A stretch of DNA of 64,000 bases from NCBI RefSeq assembly GCF_002939385.1, contig NZ_MULI01000038.1, positions 1 to 64,000 on the forward strand, given 5' to 3'. How positions within the stretch are numbered: the first letter of the stretch is position 1; the number at the start of each line of letters is the position of its first letter. Position numbers and translations under genes: made by a program. Positions 8,148-16,719 of the stretch are shown here, piece by piece. This DNA is from Streptomyces sp. MH60. Lineage in GTDB: Bacteria > Actinomycetota > Actinomycetes > Streptomycetales > Streptomycetaceae. The notes beneath the pieces were generated by a model that ran no database searches, was not told the DNA's origin, and worked only from the letters and a program-made list of their open reading frames with translations.

Positions 8148-9194
8148 TCACTTGAAGCCGGTGGACATGTACTGGTCGACGTTGCCCTTGTCGACGACGG
8201 CCGAGTAGCAGGTGACGGTCGAGGGGATCTCGAACTCGGCGAGACCGCTGACGCCCTTGCCCTGGCCGAGCGCGCGGGCCAGGTCGATCGCGGAGGCGGC
8301 CATGGTGGGCGGGTAGAGCACCGTCGCCTTCAGGACGCCGCGGTCGGCCTTGATGGCCTCGAAGGCGGAGAGCGCGCCCGCGCCGCCGACCATCAGGAAG
8401 TCGTCGCGTCCGGCCTGCTCGATGGCGCGCAGGGCGCCCACGCCCTGGTCGTCGTCGTGGTTCCACAGGGCGTCGAAGTCCGACTGGGCCTGGAGCAGCT
8501 GGGCCATCTTGGCCTGGCCGGACTCCACGGTGAACTCGGCGGCCTGGCGGGCCACCTTCTTGATGTTCGGGTAGTTCTTCAGTCCGTCGTCGAAGCCCTG
8601 GGTGCGCTGCTGGGTCAGTTCCAGGTTGTCGATGCCGGCCAGTTCTATGACCTTTGCGTTCGGCTTGTCCTTGAGCTTCTCGCCGATGTAGTGGGCGGCG
8701 TTGAGGCCCATGCCGTAGTTGTCACCGCCGACCCAGCAGCGGTACGCCTGGGGGCTGTTGAAGATGCGGTCCAGGTTGATGACGGGGATGCCGGCCCGCA
8801 TCGCCTTCAGCCCGACCTGGGTGAGCGCCTTGCCGTCGGCGGGCAGCACCACCAGGACGTCGACCTTCTTGTTGATGAGGGTCTCGATCTGGCCGATCTG
8901 CTGCGCGGTGTCGTTGGACCCCTCGGTGACCTCGAGGGTGACCTCCGAGTACTTCTCCGCGCGCTTCTTGGCCTGGTCGTTGATGGCGTTGAGCCAGCCG
9001 TGGTCGGCCTGCGGTCCCGCGTAGCCGATGGTGATCGGCTTGCCGGGCTTGTCGTCCGCGGCCGGCTGGGTGTCCGCGGCGGCCTTGTCGTCGCCGTCGT
9101 CGGGGTCGTTGCTTGTGCACCCCGTGAGGACGGCACCGGCGGACACGGCGGCGGCTCCGAAGAGCAGCCCTCTGCGACTCGTGAGCTTCGTCAT
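8148..9194 (-). CDS. sugar ABC transporter substrate-binding lipoprotein (RbsB-like)
   Basis: Extracytoplasmic binding protein of 348 residues, periplasmic-binding-protein family I (ribose/galactose type). The N-terminus has a twin-arginine (TSRRGLLFG), a hydrophobic stretch and the lipobox LTGC, so it is a Tat-type lipoprotein anchored outside the membrane. An acidic linker (DPDDGDDK) leads into KPITIGYAGPQADHGW, the start of the first lobe; NKKVDVLVVLPADGKA, WNHDDDQGVGALRAI and DRGVLKATVLYPP are typical family motifs. The ATG follows GAGGAAAGGG. An in-frame extension to 9926 exists but overlaps the permease and is not real. Substrate is likely a monosaccharide or polyol. Confidence 0.92.
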   Translation of the reverse strand: MTKLTSRRGLLFGAAAVSAGAVLTGCTSNDPDDGDDKAAADTQPAADDKPGKPITIGYAGPQADHGWLNAINDQAKKRAEKYSEVTLEVTEGSNDTAQQIGQIETLINKKVDVLVVLPADGKALTQVGLKAMRAGIPVINLDRIFNSPQAYRCWVGGDNYGMGLNAAHYIGEKLKDKPNAKVIELAGIDNLELTQQRTQGFDDGLKNYPNIKKVARQAAEFTVESGQAKMAQLLQAQSDFDALWNHDDDQGVGALRAIEQAGRDDFLMVGGAGALSAFEAIKADRGVLKATVLYPPTMAASAIDLARALGQGKGVSGLAEFEIPSTVTCYSAVVDKGNVDQYMSTGFK

Positions 9195-9211
9195 GACGGT
9201 GAACCCTTTCC

Positions 9212-10231
9212 TCAATGCGTGCTTGCGGTACGGCGCTGGACCAGCACGGCGGCGACGATGATCGCGCCCTTGGCGATCTGCTGCACGTCGGTCTGCAGGT
9301 TGTTCAGGGCGAAGATGTTGGTGATCGTGGTGAAGATCAGGACGCCCAGCACGGAGCCGAGGATGTGGCCCCGGCCGCCGGTCAGCAGGGTTCCGCCGAT
9401 GATCGCGGCGGCGATGGCGTCGAGTTCGTAGAGGTTGCCGTTGGTGTTCTGGCCGGAGCCGGCCAGGACGATCAGCAGGAAGGCCGCGATGCCGCAGCAC
9501 AGCCCGGACAGCAGGTAGAGGTAGAGCCGCTGGCGGCGGACGTCGATGCCGGCGAGACGGGCGGCCTCCGCGTTGCCGCCGACGGCGACGGTGCGCCGTC
9601 CGAAGGTGGTCCGGTTGAGCACCAGCCAGCCGATGACGGTGACGGCCGCGAACACCAGGACCAGCGGCGGGATGCCGAGGACGTAGGCGTCGCGTTCGCC
9701 GAGGTCCAGGACGCTGGAGACGGAGACGACCTGGGTGCGGCCGTCGGTGATCTGGAGCGCGAGGCCGCGCGCCGAGGCCAGCATGGCGAGGGTGGCGATG
9801 AACGGGACCATCTGGCCGAAGGCGATGAGCACCCCGTTGACCAGACCGCAGCCCACTCCCACCACGATCGCGGTGAACAGGATGCCGAAGAACCCGTACT
9901 CCTGGGTGGCGACCGTGGTCGCCCACACCGAGGCGAGGGCGACGATGGCGCCGACCGACAGGTCGATGCCCCCGGAGACGATGACGAAGGTCATGCCGAC
10001 GGTGACGACGCCGATCACGGACGCCTGGGTGAGCACCAGCTGGAGGTTGCGGGTGTCGAGGAACGAGTCGGGCTGGGTGATGCCGCCGATGAGGACCAGT
10101 ACGGCGAGCACGCCGAGCAGGGTGAGGGTGCGGACGTCGGCGCGGCCCAACCGGACCCGCCAGGCGGGCGGAGCGTCCACGGGTGCCGCCTTGCCGGTGC
10201 CGTCCCGCGGCGGGGACACGTGCTGCGTCAT
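9212..10231 (-). CDS. sugar ABC transporter permease (RbsC-like)
   Basis: A 339-residue inner-membrane permease of the branched-chain/ribose type (BPD_transp_2), with about eight to ten hydrophobic segments. A charged, proline-rich cytoplasmic N-terminus is followed by LTLLGVLAVLVLIGGITQP, and the family motifs SGGIDLSVGAIVALASV, NRTTFGRRTVAVGGNAEAARLAGI and IIGGTLLTGGRGHILGSVLG are present. The first and last are hallmarks of RbsC-like permeases. The start overlaps the ATPase stop by four bases (ATGA), giving strict coupling. It forms the pore with the ATPase at 10228-11745 and the lipoprotein at 8148-9194. Confidence 0.93.
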   Translation of the reverse strand: MTQHVSPPRDGTGKAAPVDAPPAWRVRLGRADVRTLTLLGVLAVLVLIGGITQPDSFLDTRNLQLVLTQASVIGVVTVGMTFVIVSGGIDLSVGAIVALASVWATTVATQEYGFFGILFTAIVVGVGCGLVNGVLIAFGQMVPFIATLAMLASARGLALQITDGRTQVVSVSSVLDLGERDAYVLGIPPLVLVFAAVTVIGWLVLNRTTFGRRTVAVGGNAEAARLAGIDVRRQRLYLYLLSGLCCGIAAFLLIVLAGSGQNTNGNLYELDAIAAAIIGGTLLTGGRGHILGSVLGVLIFTTITNIFALNNLQTDVQQIAKGAIIVAAVLVQRRTASTH

Positions 10232-11745
10232 GACGCCGGACTTCCTTCCATCACGAGGTCGAGTACGCGGTGTTCGTCGAGTTCGCGGGCGGGGGCCTCG
10301 TGCACGACGCGGCCCTCGCGCAGTACCAGTACGCGGTCGGCGAGACCCAGTACCTCGGGCACCTCGCTGGAGACCAGCAGGACGGCGAGGCCCTCGTCGG
10401 CCAGGCGCCGGATGACGGCGTACAGCTCGGCGCGGGCGCCGACGTCGACGCCGCGGGTGGGTTCGTCGAGCAGCAGGACCCGGCAGCCGCGCAGCAGCCA
10501 GCGGGCGAGCACCGCCTTCTGCTGGTTGCCGCCGGAGAGGGTGCGCACGGGCACCGACGGGTTGTCGGGCCGCAGCGACAGCTCGCGGGTGGCCTCGCGG
10601 GCCGCTCCGAGTTCGGCGCCGCGGTCGATCCAGCCGCCGCGCGAGAAGCGGGACATGGCGGAGACCGACACGTTGCGGGTGACGGACTCCAGCATCAGCA
10701 GGGCCTGGGCCTTGCGTTCCTCGGGGGCGAGCCCGAGCCCGGCGCGCACCGCGGCGCGCACACTGCCCGGCCTGAGCGGTCGCCCGTCGACGAGGACCTG
10801 GCCGGCGCTCGCCTTCCGGGCTCCGTAGACCGTCTCCAGGATCTCGGAGCGGCCGGAGCCGACGAGTCCGGCGAGTCCGACGATCTCGCCGGGGCGCACC
10901 TCCAGGTCGAGCGGGGCGAACTCGCCCTGCCGGGCCAGGCCCCGGACGCTCAGCACGGGTTCGCCCGCGGGCGGTGCGGTGGGCCGGTCCGGGAAGACGT
11001 ACTCGACGTTGCGTCCCGTCATCAGCGCCACCACCTCGCGGGTGGGCGTGGACTCGGCGGGCAGGCCGCGGGCCACCGCCCGGCCGTCCTTGAGGACGGT
11101 GACCCGGTCGCCGATGCGGCGGATCTCCTCCAGGCGGTGCGAGATGTAGACGACGGCGACTCCGTCGGCGGTGAGGTCGGCGACGATGCGGAAGAGGTTG
11201 TCGACCTCGTCCGGGTCGAGCGCGGCCGAGGGCTCGTCCATCACGATCAGCCGTACGTCGTGCGAGAGTGCCCGCGCCATGGACACGATCTGCTGCTGGG
11301 CGGCCGACAGTTCGCCGACCAGCCGCCCCGGGTCGACCTCGGGGTGCCCGAGCCGCTTGAGCAGCGCGGCAGTCGACGCCTTGGCCGCCCTGCCCCGTAC
11401 GACGAAGCCGGCGGCGGTCGGCTCGTGTCCGAGGTGGACGTTCTCGGCGACCGACAGGTGCTCGACCAGGTCGAGTTCCTGGTAGATGGTGGCGATGCCC
11501 AGTCGCATGGCCGCGATGGGCGAGCGCAGGGTGACCTCCTCGCCGCGCCAGCGGATGGTGCCGGTGTCGGGCTGGTGGGCGCCGGCCAGCACCTTGATGA
11601 GGGTGGACTTCCCGGCGCCGTTCTGGCCGAGGAGGCAGTGCACCTCACCGGCCTGGACGTCGAGGTCGACGCCGTCCAGGGCCCGGACTCCGGGGAACGA
11701 CTTGGTGATGCCGGACATGCTGAGCAGCGGTGGTTCTGGTGCCAT
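10228..11745 (-). CDS. sugar ABC transporter ATP-binding protein (RbsA-like, two ABC domains)
   Basis: A 505-residue double ATPase that energises the importer. The first ABC half has Walker A GQNGAGKST, the signature region LSAAQQQ and Walker B LIVMDEP. The second half has the degenerate Walker A GLVGSGRSE, the signature LSGGNQQK and Walker B LLLDEPTRGVD. Asymmetric sites of this sort are normal for RbsA/MglA proteins, and the length is typical. The ATG is preceded by GAGGGGA. It is the first transport gene after the ROK regulator, 144 bases away. Confidence 0.94.
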   Translation of the reverse strand: MAPEPPLLSMSGITKSFPGVRALDGVDLDVQAGEVHCLLGQNGAGKSTLIKVLAGAHQPDTGTIRWRGEEVTLRSPIAAMRLGIATIYQELDLVEHLSVAENVHLGHEPTAAGFVVRGRAAKASTAALLKRLGHPEVDPGRLVGELSAAQQQIVSMARALSHDVRLIVMDEPSAALDPDEVDNLFRIVADLTADGVAVVYISHRLEEIRRIGDRVTVLKDGRAVARGLPAESTPTREVVALMTGRNVEYVFPDRPTAPPAGEPVLSVRGLARQGEFAPLDLEVRPGEIVGLAGLVGSGRSEILETVYGARKASAGQVLVDGRPLRPGSVRAAVRAGLGLAPEERKAQALLMLESVTRNVSVSAMSRFSRGGWIDRGAELGAAREATRELSLRPDNPSVPVRTLSGGNQQKAVLARWLLRGCRVLLLDEPTRGVDVGARAELYAVIRRLADEGLAVLLVSSEVPEVLGLADRVLVLREGRVVHEAPARELDEHRVLDLVMEGSPAS

Positions 11746-11786
11746 GTGAGGTCCCCTCGGCGGGCGTGCGGGCCGGTGTCAGGGCA

Positions 11787-11855
11787 GAGCAGGGCGTGGC
11801 GGAACGGGGCGTGACGGAGCAGGACGGTACGGAGCAGGGCAGGGCTGAGCAGAGC
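11787..11855. repeat. four phased nonamer direct repeats between ROK and ATPase genes
   Basis: GAGCAGGGC (11787), GAGCAGGAC (11817), GAGCAGGGC (11832) and GAGCAGAGC (11847) lie in the 144-base gap upstream of the ABC ATPase, spaced 30, 15 and 15 bases. They may be a regulator-binding array in the promoter of the transport operon or merely degenerate low-complexity DNA. Confidence 0.35.
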
Positions 11856-11889
11856 GCTGTGCGGGTGGAGCTCGTGAACCGAACGGTGG

Positions 11890-13080
11890 TTACGCGGGTG
11901 AGAACAGGTGGTCGCTGATCAGCCGGGCCGCGCCGATGACTCCGGCGGTGGGTCCCAGCTCCCCGAGGACGATGGGCAGGTTGCCGGTCGCCAGGGGCAG
12001 CGACTGGCGGTAGACCTGGGTGCGGATCGCGGCGAGCAGGTTGTGGCCGAGGCCGGTCACCCCGCCGCCGATCACCACCAGGCCCGGGTTGAAGAAGCTG
12101 ACCAGGCCGGCGATGACCTGGCCGGTGCTGCGGCCGCCCTCCCTGATCAGGTCCAGCGCGGTGGCGTCGCCCGCGGCGGCCGCGGCGGCGACGTCGGCGG
12201 CACTGAGGCCCCCGTTCGCCTCCAGCCGGTTCGCGAGCTCCGCCGACTGACCCTGCTGGGCGGCCTCCGTGGCGTCGCGGGCCAGGGCCGCGCCGCTGAA
12301 GTGGGCCTCCAGGCAGCCACGGTTGCCGCAGGCGCACTGGCGTCCGTCGGGCACCGCCTGGATGTGTCCGATGTCGCCCGCGCTGCCCGTGGTCCCGCGG
12401 TAGACCTCCCCGCCGACGACGATGCCGCAGCCGATGCCGGTGCCGATCTTGACGATGAGGAAGTCGTGCTGGGTACGGGCGACGCCCGCGTGCTGCTCGC
12501 CCAGCGCCATCAGGTTCACGTCGTTGTCGACCATGACCGGGCAGCCGAGTTCCTGGCTGAGTGCCTCCCGTACGGGGAAGCCGTCCCAGCCCGGCATGAT
12601 CGGCGGAGCCACCGGCACGCCCTCGGGGAAGCGGACCGGTCCCGGGACGCCGATGCCGGCGCCGTCGAAGCCCTCCGCGAGCCCGGAGGCGCGCAGCTTG
12701 GCGGCCATGGACAGCACCTGCTCGAAGACCGCGACCGGGCCCTCGCGCACGTCCATGGGCTGGTTGATGTGCCCGAGGATCTCCAGCTCGGCGTTGGTGA
12801 CGGCGACGTCGACCGAGGTCGCGCCGATGTCGACGCCGAGGAAGCGCAGTTCGGGGTTGAGGCGGACGTTGTGGCTGCGGCGCCCGCCGCGCGAGGCGGC
12901 GAGTCCGTCGGCCACGACGAGACCGGTCTCCAGCAGCCGGTCCACCTCGACGGCCAGTTTGGACCTGGAGAGGTCGACCTGGTCGCCCAGCTGGGCACGG
13001 GAGTTGGGCCCGCCGTCGCGCAACAGCTGGAGCAGTCGCGCTTGGTGGGCGTTCGCGGGTCGTGCGGTCATGCGTCTCAC
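11890..13080 (-). CDS. ROK family transcriptional regulator
   Basis: A 396-residue sugar-responsive repressor. Residues 1-75 are a winged helix-turn-helix (HQARLLQLLRDGGPNSRAQL, VDLSRSKLAVEVDRLLETGL). The rest is a ROK/sugar-kinase fold with phosphate-binding DIGATSVDVAV, the acidic VDNDVNLMALGE, KIGTGIGCGIVV, and the zinc motif CACGNRGCLEAHFSG. The GTG at 13080 has GGAGGGG at suitable spacing; an internal ATG at 13071 is an alternative. It heads the RbsABC-type operon, so it most likely represses sugar uptake and catabolism and is relieved by the sugar or its phosphate. A 23-bp palindrome 140 bases upstream is a candidate operator. Confidence 0.92.
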   Translation of the reverse strand: MRRMTARPANAHQARLLQLLRDGGPNSRAQLGDQVDLSRSKLAVEVDRLLETGLVVADGLAASRGGRRSHNVRLNPELRFLGVDIGATSVDVAVTNAELEILGHINQPMDVREGPVAVFEQVLSMAAKLRASGLAEGFDGAGIGVPGPVRFPEGVPVAPPIMPGWDGFPVREALSQELGCPVMVDNDVNLMALGEQHAGVARTQHDFLIVKIGTGIGCGIVVGGEVYRGTTGSAGDIGHIQAVPDGRQCACGNRGCLEAHFSGAALARDATEAAQQGQSAELANRLEANGGLSAADVAAAAAAGDATALDLIREGGRSTGQVIAGLVSFFNPGLVVIGGGVTGLGHNLLAAIRTQVYRQSLPLATGNLPIVLGELGPTAGVIGAARLISDHLFSPA

Positions 13081-13219
13081 GAGCCCCTCCCCGCCTCAAT
13101 CGGCCTTGAGTCCGCCGGTTTCCGGCCACGTCCCTGGCTTGCTTCCGTGGCGTGCTTTCGGAGGGAACGTAGCAGCGGGCGCCGGGTGTGGGAAGAAGTC
13201 ACGCATGAATTGCTGCGAA

Positions 13220-13242
13220 CTTTCTCCTCTGAGTGGACAAAG
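13220..13242. promoter_or_regulatory. candidate ROK operator (23-bp palindrome)
   Basis: CTTT-C-TCC-T-CT, a central G, then AG-T-GGA-C-AAAG: 9 of 11 positions in each arm are complementary. It lies about 140 bases upstream of the ROK start, with a plausible -10 (TACGTT on the minus strand, 13164-13169) between. The CTTT...AAAG ends with a short spacer are compatible with ROK-family operators. The assignment is inferred from position and symmetry. Confidence 0.4.
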
Positions 13243-13334
13243 AAGTGCGCGGTATCCGACGGCCCCGGACACGGCGAGGCCGCCCGGCCAAGGTGCCGGA
13301 CGGCCTGTGCACGCGTCCCGAACGGGCGCTGACC

Positions 13335-14012
13335 TCAGGACTCTCCGCGCTCGTGGTACGAGCGGCGGGTGTGCTCGGTGTGCTCGCGCATCAGCCGGGT
13401 CGCCGCCTGTTCGTCCCGTTCGGTGATGGCGGCGATCAGCTTGCGGTGCTCGATCCAGGACTGACGGCCGCGCTGCCGGGCGACCGGGGTGTAGTACCAG
13501 CGGACCCGGCGGTCGACCTGCGCGGCGAGTTCGGCCAGGACCGCGTTGCCCGCCAGCTCCATGACCTTGCCGTGGAAGCGGGCGTTGACGGCGACGGTGG
13601 CGTCCACGTCCTCGGCGGCGACGGCCCGCTCCCCCTCCTCGCACAGCTCCTCCAGCGCGGCGATGCCGGCACTGGAGGCGTTGGCCGCGGCGAGCCGGGC
13701 CGCTTCGGCCTCCAGGAGCGTGCGCACCGTCAGGAGCTGGTCCGCCTCCTCCTCCGTCGGCTCGTGCACGAACGCCCCCTGCGCGGGGCGCAGATCGACC
13801 CAGCCCTCGGTGTTGAGCCGCTGCAGCGCCTCGCGCACCGGCTGCCGCGACACCCCGAGGTGACCGGCGAGTTCGCTCTCGACGAGGTGCTGGCCGGGCC
13901 GCAGGGCCCGGGTGGTGATGAGTTCGAGCAGCGCCTCGTAGACACGGTCCCGCAGCGGGCCGGGCCGTTCGAGCCTGGGCACCGCGCCCTGCGGCAGTCC
14001 TGCGGACAACAT
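13335..14012 (-). CDS. GntR family transcriptional regulator (FCD/FadR type)
   Basis: A 225-residue regulator. Residues about 18-80 form the GntR winged helix (VYEALLELITTRALRPGQHL, ESELAGHLGVSRQPVREALQ), followed by an all-helical FCD effector domain (about 95-215) with LLEAEAARLAA, NARFHGKVMELAGN and a C-terminal HRKLIAAI..MREHTEHT segment supplying metal-binding histidines and acids. FCD regulators sense small carboxylic acids. A motif just upstream of this gene (14054-14075) recurs before the formate operon at 16848-16869. I infer that it autoregulates and controls the FabH/OFA transporter/formate dehydrogenase genes, responding to an acid such as oxalate or formate. Confidence 0.9.
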   Translation of the reverse strand: MLSAGLPQGAVPRLERPGPLRDRVYEALLELITTRALRPGQHLVESELAGHLGVSRQPVREALQRLNTEGWVDLRPAQGAFVHEPTEEEADQLLTVRTLLEAEAARLAAANASSAGIAALEELCEEGERAVAAEDVDATVAVNARFHGKVMELAGNAVLAELAAQVDRRVRWYYTPVARQRGRQSWIEHRKLIAAITERDEQAATRLMREHTEHTRRSYHERGES

Positions 14013-14053
14013 CGGTCCCCCCTCGACGGCCGGAACACAACCAGTACGCGAAG

Positions 14054-14075
14054 TATTGATTGTCTTTCGTCTACA
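14054..14075. promoter_or_regulatory. candidate GntR operator, autoregulatory site
   Basis: The right half TTTCGTCTACA matches TTTCGTCGACA of the site at 16848-16869; overall 15 of 22 positions agree. It sits 42 bases upstream of the GntR start, where an autoregulatory operator is expected. Confidence 0.45.
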
Positions 14076-14140
14076 GTCTACGGCGCGCTCGGCCGCGGGA
14101 CCGGGGTGTAGGCCACGTCACATCGGGGGCGCCGGGGTCC

Positions 14141-15091
14141 TCAGGGGCAGCGGACGACCTGTCCGGCGTAGGAGAGATTGCCGCCGAAGCCGAAGAGCAG
14201 CACCGGGTCGCCGGTGGTGATCTCGCCCCGCTCCACCAGCTTGGACAGCGCGAGCGGGATGCTCGCCGCGGAGGTGTTGCCGGACTCGACGACATCGCGG
14301 GCGATCACGGCGTTGACGGCACCGATCTTCGCGGCGAGGGGTTCGATGATGCGCAGGTTGGCCTGGTGCAGGACGACCGCGGCGAGGTCGGCCGGTTCGA
14401 GGCCGGACCGCTCGCAGGCCCGGCGCGCGATGGCGGGCAGCTTGGTGGTCGCCCAGCGGTAGACGCTCTGTCCCTCCTGCGCGAACCGCGGCGGCGTTCC
14501 CTCGATGCGGACCGCGTTGCCCATCTCGGGCACCGACCCCCACAGCACGGGACCGATCCCCGCCTCCTCGCCCGGCGCGCAGGCCTCGACGACGGCGGCC
14601 CCCGCCCCGTCGCCGACCAGTACACAGGTGGTGCGGTCGGTCCAGTCGACGACCTCGGTCATCTTGTCCGCGCCGACGACCAGTGCCCGGGTCGAGGAGC
14701 CGGCCTGTACGGCGTGGTCGGCGGTGGCCAGGGCGTGGGTGAAGCCCGCGCACACCACGTTGAGGTCCAGCGCGGCGGGGCCGGGGATGCCGAGGCGGGC
14801 GGCGACGCGGGCGGCGGTGTTCGGGGAGCGGTCGATCGCGGTGGAGGTGGCGACCACGACCAGGTCCACGTCGGCGGGGGTCAGCCCGGCCGCCGCGAGC
14901 GCCTTCGCGGCGGCGTGGCCGGCCAGCTCGTCGACCGGCTCGTCGGGTCCGGCGATCCGGCGCGAACGAATGCCCACCCGGCTCCTGATCCACTCGTCGC
15001 TGGTGTCGACCATGCCCGCCAGGTCCTCGTTGGTGAGGATCCGGGCGGGCTGGTAGTGGCCGACGGCGGTGATGCGGGAGCCGTGGTGCAT
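14141..15091 (-). CDS. 3-oxoacyl-ACP synthase III family protein (FabH-like)
   Basis: Ketosynthase III of 316 residues, which condenses an acyl-CoA starter with malonyl-ACP or transfers acyl groups. The Cys-His-Asn triad is visible: C114 in NVVCAGFTHA, His in VVLHQANLRII, and Asn in ESGNTSAASIP. The glycine loop LFGFGGNLSYAGQV closes the protein. GAGGACT precedes the ATG. The active-site context differs slightly from housekeeping FabH, and no other fatty-acid synthase gene is nearby, so this is probably a secondary FabH-type enzyme. Its placement beside a GntR regulator and an anion transporter is unexplained. Confidence 0.9.
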   Translation of the reverse strand: MHHGSRITAVGHYQPARILTNEDLAGMVDTSDEWIRSRVGIRSRRIAGPDEPVDELAGHAAAKALAAAGLTPADVDLVVVATSTAIDRSPNTAARVAARLGIPGPAALDLNVVCAGFTHALATADHAVQAGSSTRALVVGADKMTEVVDWTDRTTCVLVGDGAGAAVVEACAPGEEAGIGPVLWGSVPEMGNAVRIEGTPPRFAQEGQSVYRWATTKLPAIARRACERSGLEPADLAAVVLHQANLRIIEPLAAKIGAVNAVIARDVVESGNTSAASIPLALSKLVERGEITTGDPVLLFGFGGNLSYAGQVVRCP

Positions 15092-15251
15092 GGGTGGAGT
15101 CCTCGCTGCCTCGGGGTACGGGATCCACCAGTGTGATCAGTGACCGACGGGTACGACGGCAGGTGATACGACAGGAATCCGCGGCCCGGCTTGTCGGCTT
15201 CGGTCAGCATCCTCCGCCGCCCCCGGCCGTCCGGCTCGCCGGCGTCCGCCC

Positions 15252-15404
15252 TCACCCGGTGAAGAGCTGGGTCGCCTTCCGCACGAGTTCGTACAGCCCG
15301 TAGGCGAGCGGCGCGCCCACCCAGAGCCAGGTGAAGGCGATCAGCGGCCGCCGGTCGGGCACCTCGGCCGCCTCAGGCGGACTCTGGCTGGTGTCGGGTG
15401 ACAT
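15252..15404 (-). CDS. MFS transporter small subunit (50 aa, single membrane segment)
   Basis: A 50-residue protein beginning MSPDTSQSPPEAAEVPDR, with one hydrophobic segment PLIAFTWLWVGAPLAYGLY and a short basic tail. Its start lies inside the 3' end of the OFA transporter gene, overlapping it by 32 bases, so it is translated by coupling. Tiny proteins of this type regularly follow OFA-family (oxalate/formate antiporter) genes in actinobacteria and are annotated as an MFS small subunit; their molecular role is not established. The gene is below common size cut-offs and easily missed. Confidence 0.8.
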   Translation of the reverse strand: MSPDTSQSPPEAAEVPDRRPLIAFTWLWVGAPLAYGLYELVRKATQLFTG

Positions 15405-16719
15405 CGTTGCCCTCCTTCGGCGCGGGGGTGGTGGTCGCGGGTTCGTGGTGCCGGGCGTGGACGGGGCGGACGAGTTCGTTGGCGACGAAGCCGACCACCA
15501 GCAGCCCGATCATGATGAGGAAGGAGGTGCCGTACAGGGCCGAGCCGTGCCGCCCCGCCTCCTCCTGGTGGTCGGCGATCCAGTTCACGATCAGCGGCCC
15601 GAGGACGCCGGCGAGCGACCAGGCGGTGAGCAGCCGCCCGTGGATGGCGCCGACCTGGTAGGTGCCGAAGAGGTCCTTGAGGTAGGCGGGAGCCGTGGCG
15701 AAACCGCCGCCGTAGAAGGAGAGCACGACCAGGGCGCACAGGACGAACAGCGGCTTGGAGGCGTCGCCGAACAGCGCGATCAGGGTGTACATGAGCGCGC
15801 CGACGCCGAGGTAGACGCGGTAGATGTTCTTGCGCCCGATCAGGTCGGAGGCCGAGGACCAGCCGATCCGGCCCGCCATGTTGGCCGCCGACAGCAGGGC
15901 CACGAATCCGGCCGCCGCGGTCGCCGACACCGGGGTGGAGGTGTCGGCGAAGAAGTCCGTGATCATCGGCGCGGCCTTCTCCAGGATGCCGATGCCGGCC
16001 GTGACGTTCATGCAGAGCACGATCCACAGCAGCCAGAACTGCGGGGTGCGCATGGCCGAACGCGCCGAGACCTGGACCCCTTCGAGCGGGGCGGGCCGGC
16101 CGTCCGCCCCCTCCCTGGGACGCGGCACCCGCACCAGGAGCACGCCGAGCAACATGAAGACGGCGTACGTCAGTCCGTGGACGAGGAAGGCGAGGGCGAT
16201 CCCCGAGCTGTCGGTGCCGAAGGACTCCAGCATCTGCGCCGACCAGGGCGAGGCGATGAGGGCGCCGCCGCCGAAGCCCATGATGGCGATCCCGGTGGCC
16301 ATGCCGGGCCGGTCGGGGAACCACTTGATCAGCGTCGACACGGGCGAGATGTAGCCGATGCCGAGGCCGATCCCGCCGACGAAGCCGTAGCCGAGGACGA
16401 TCAGCCAGTACTGCTCCACCGCCGCGCCGAGCGCGGAGAGCAGGAAGCCGGACGAGAAGCAGACCAGGGCGACGGTCATCGCCCAGCGCGGTCCGTGCCG
16501 TTCCACGAGCGTGCCGCCGAACGCGGCCGACAGACCGAGCATGACGATGCCGAGCTGGAAGGGCAGCGCGCTCTGCGTGCCGCTGAGGCCGAGCGCGGAC
16601 TCCAGGGGCGGTTTGAACACGGACCAGGCGTAGGCCTGGCCGATGGAGAGGTGGACCGAGAGAGCGGCCGGGGGTACGAGCCAGCGGCTCCAGCCCGGGG
16701 GTGCGACGGGGGGACTCAT
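15373..16719 (-). CDS. OFA family MFS transporter (oxalate/formate antiporter-like)
   Basis: A 448-residue twelve-helix major facilitator of the oxalate:formate antiporter family. HLSIGQAYAWSVFKPPLESA in the first helix is the OFA signature; GIGLGIGYISPVSTLIKWFPDRPGMATG, GRIGWSSASDLIGRKNIY and GGGFATAPAYLKDLFGTY are further family motifs. The start chosen is the ATG at 16719; the ORF continues upstream to 16845, but the extension lacks family similarity. It is divergent from the formate dehydrogenase operon across 221 bases that contain the putative GntR operator. This supports uptake or exchange of oxalate, formate or a related small organic anion feeding the dehydrogenase, although OFA substrates vary. 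Confidence 0.9.
   Translation of the reverse strand: MSPPVAPPGWSRWLVPPAALSVHLSIGQAYAWSVFKPPLESALGLSGTQSALPFQLGIVMLGLSAAFGGTLVERHGPRWAMTVALVCFSSGFLLSALGAAVEQYWLIVLGYGFVGGIGLGIGYISPVSTLIKWFPDRPGMATGIAIMGFGGGALIASPWSAQMLESFGTDSSGIALAFLVHGLTYAVFMLLGVLLVRVPRPREGADGRPAPLEGVQVSARSAMRTPQFWLLWIVLCMNVTAGIGILEKAAPMITDFFADTSTPVSATAAAGFVALLSAANMAGRIGWSSASDLIGRKNIYRVYLGVGALMYTLIALFGDASKPLFVLCALVVLSFYGGGFATAPAYLKDLFGTYQVGAIHGRLLTAWSLAGVLGPLIVNWIADHQEEAGRHGSALYGTSFLIMIGLLVVGFVANELVRPVHARHHEPATTTPAPKEGNDVTRHQPESA

Noticed and set aside
8148..9926. A 592-residue form of the sugar-binding lipoprotein
   Set aside because: The extension overlaps the permease gene antiphase; the Tat/lipobox signal shows that the start is at 9194.
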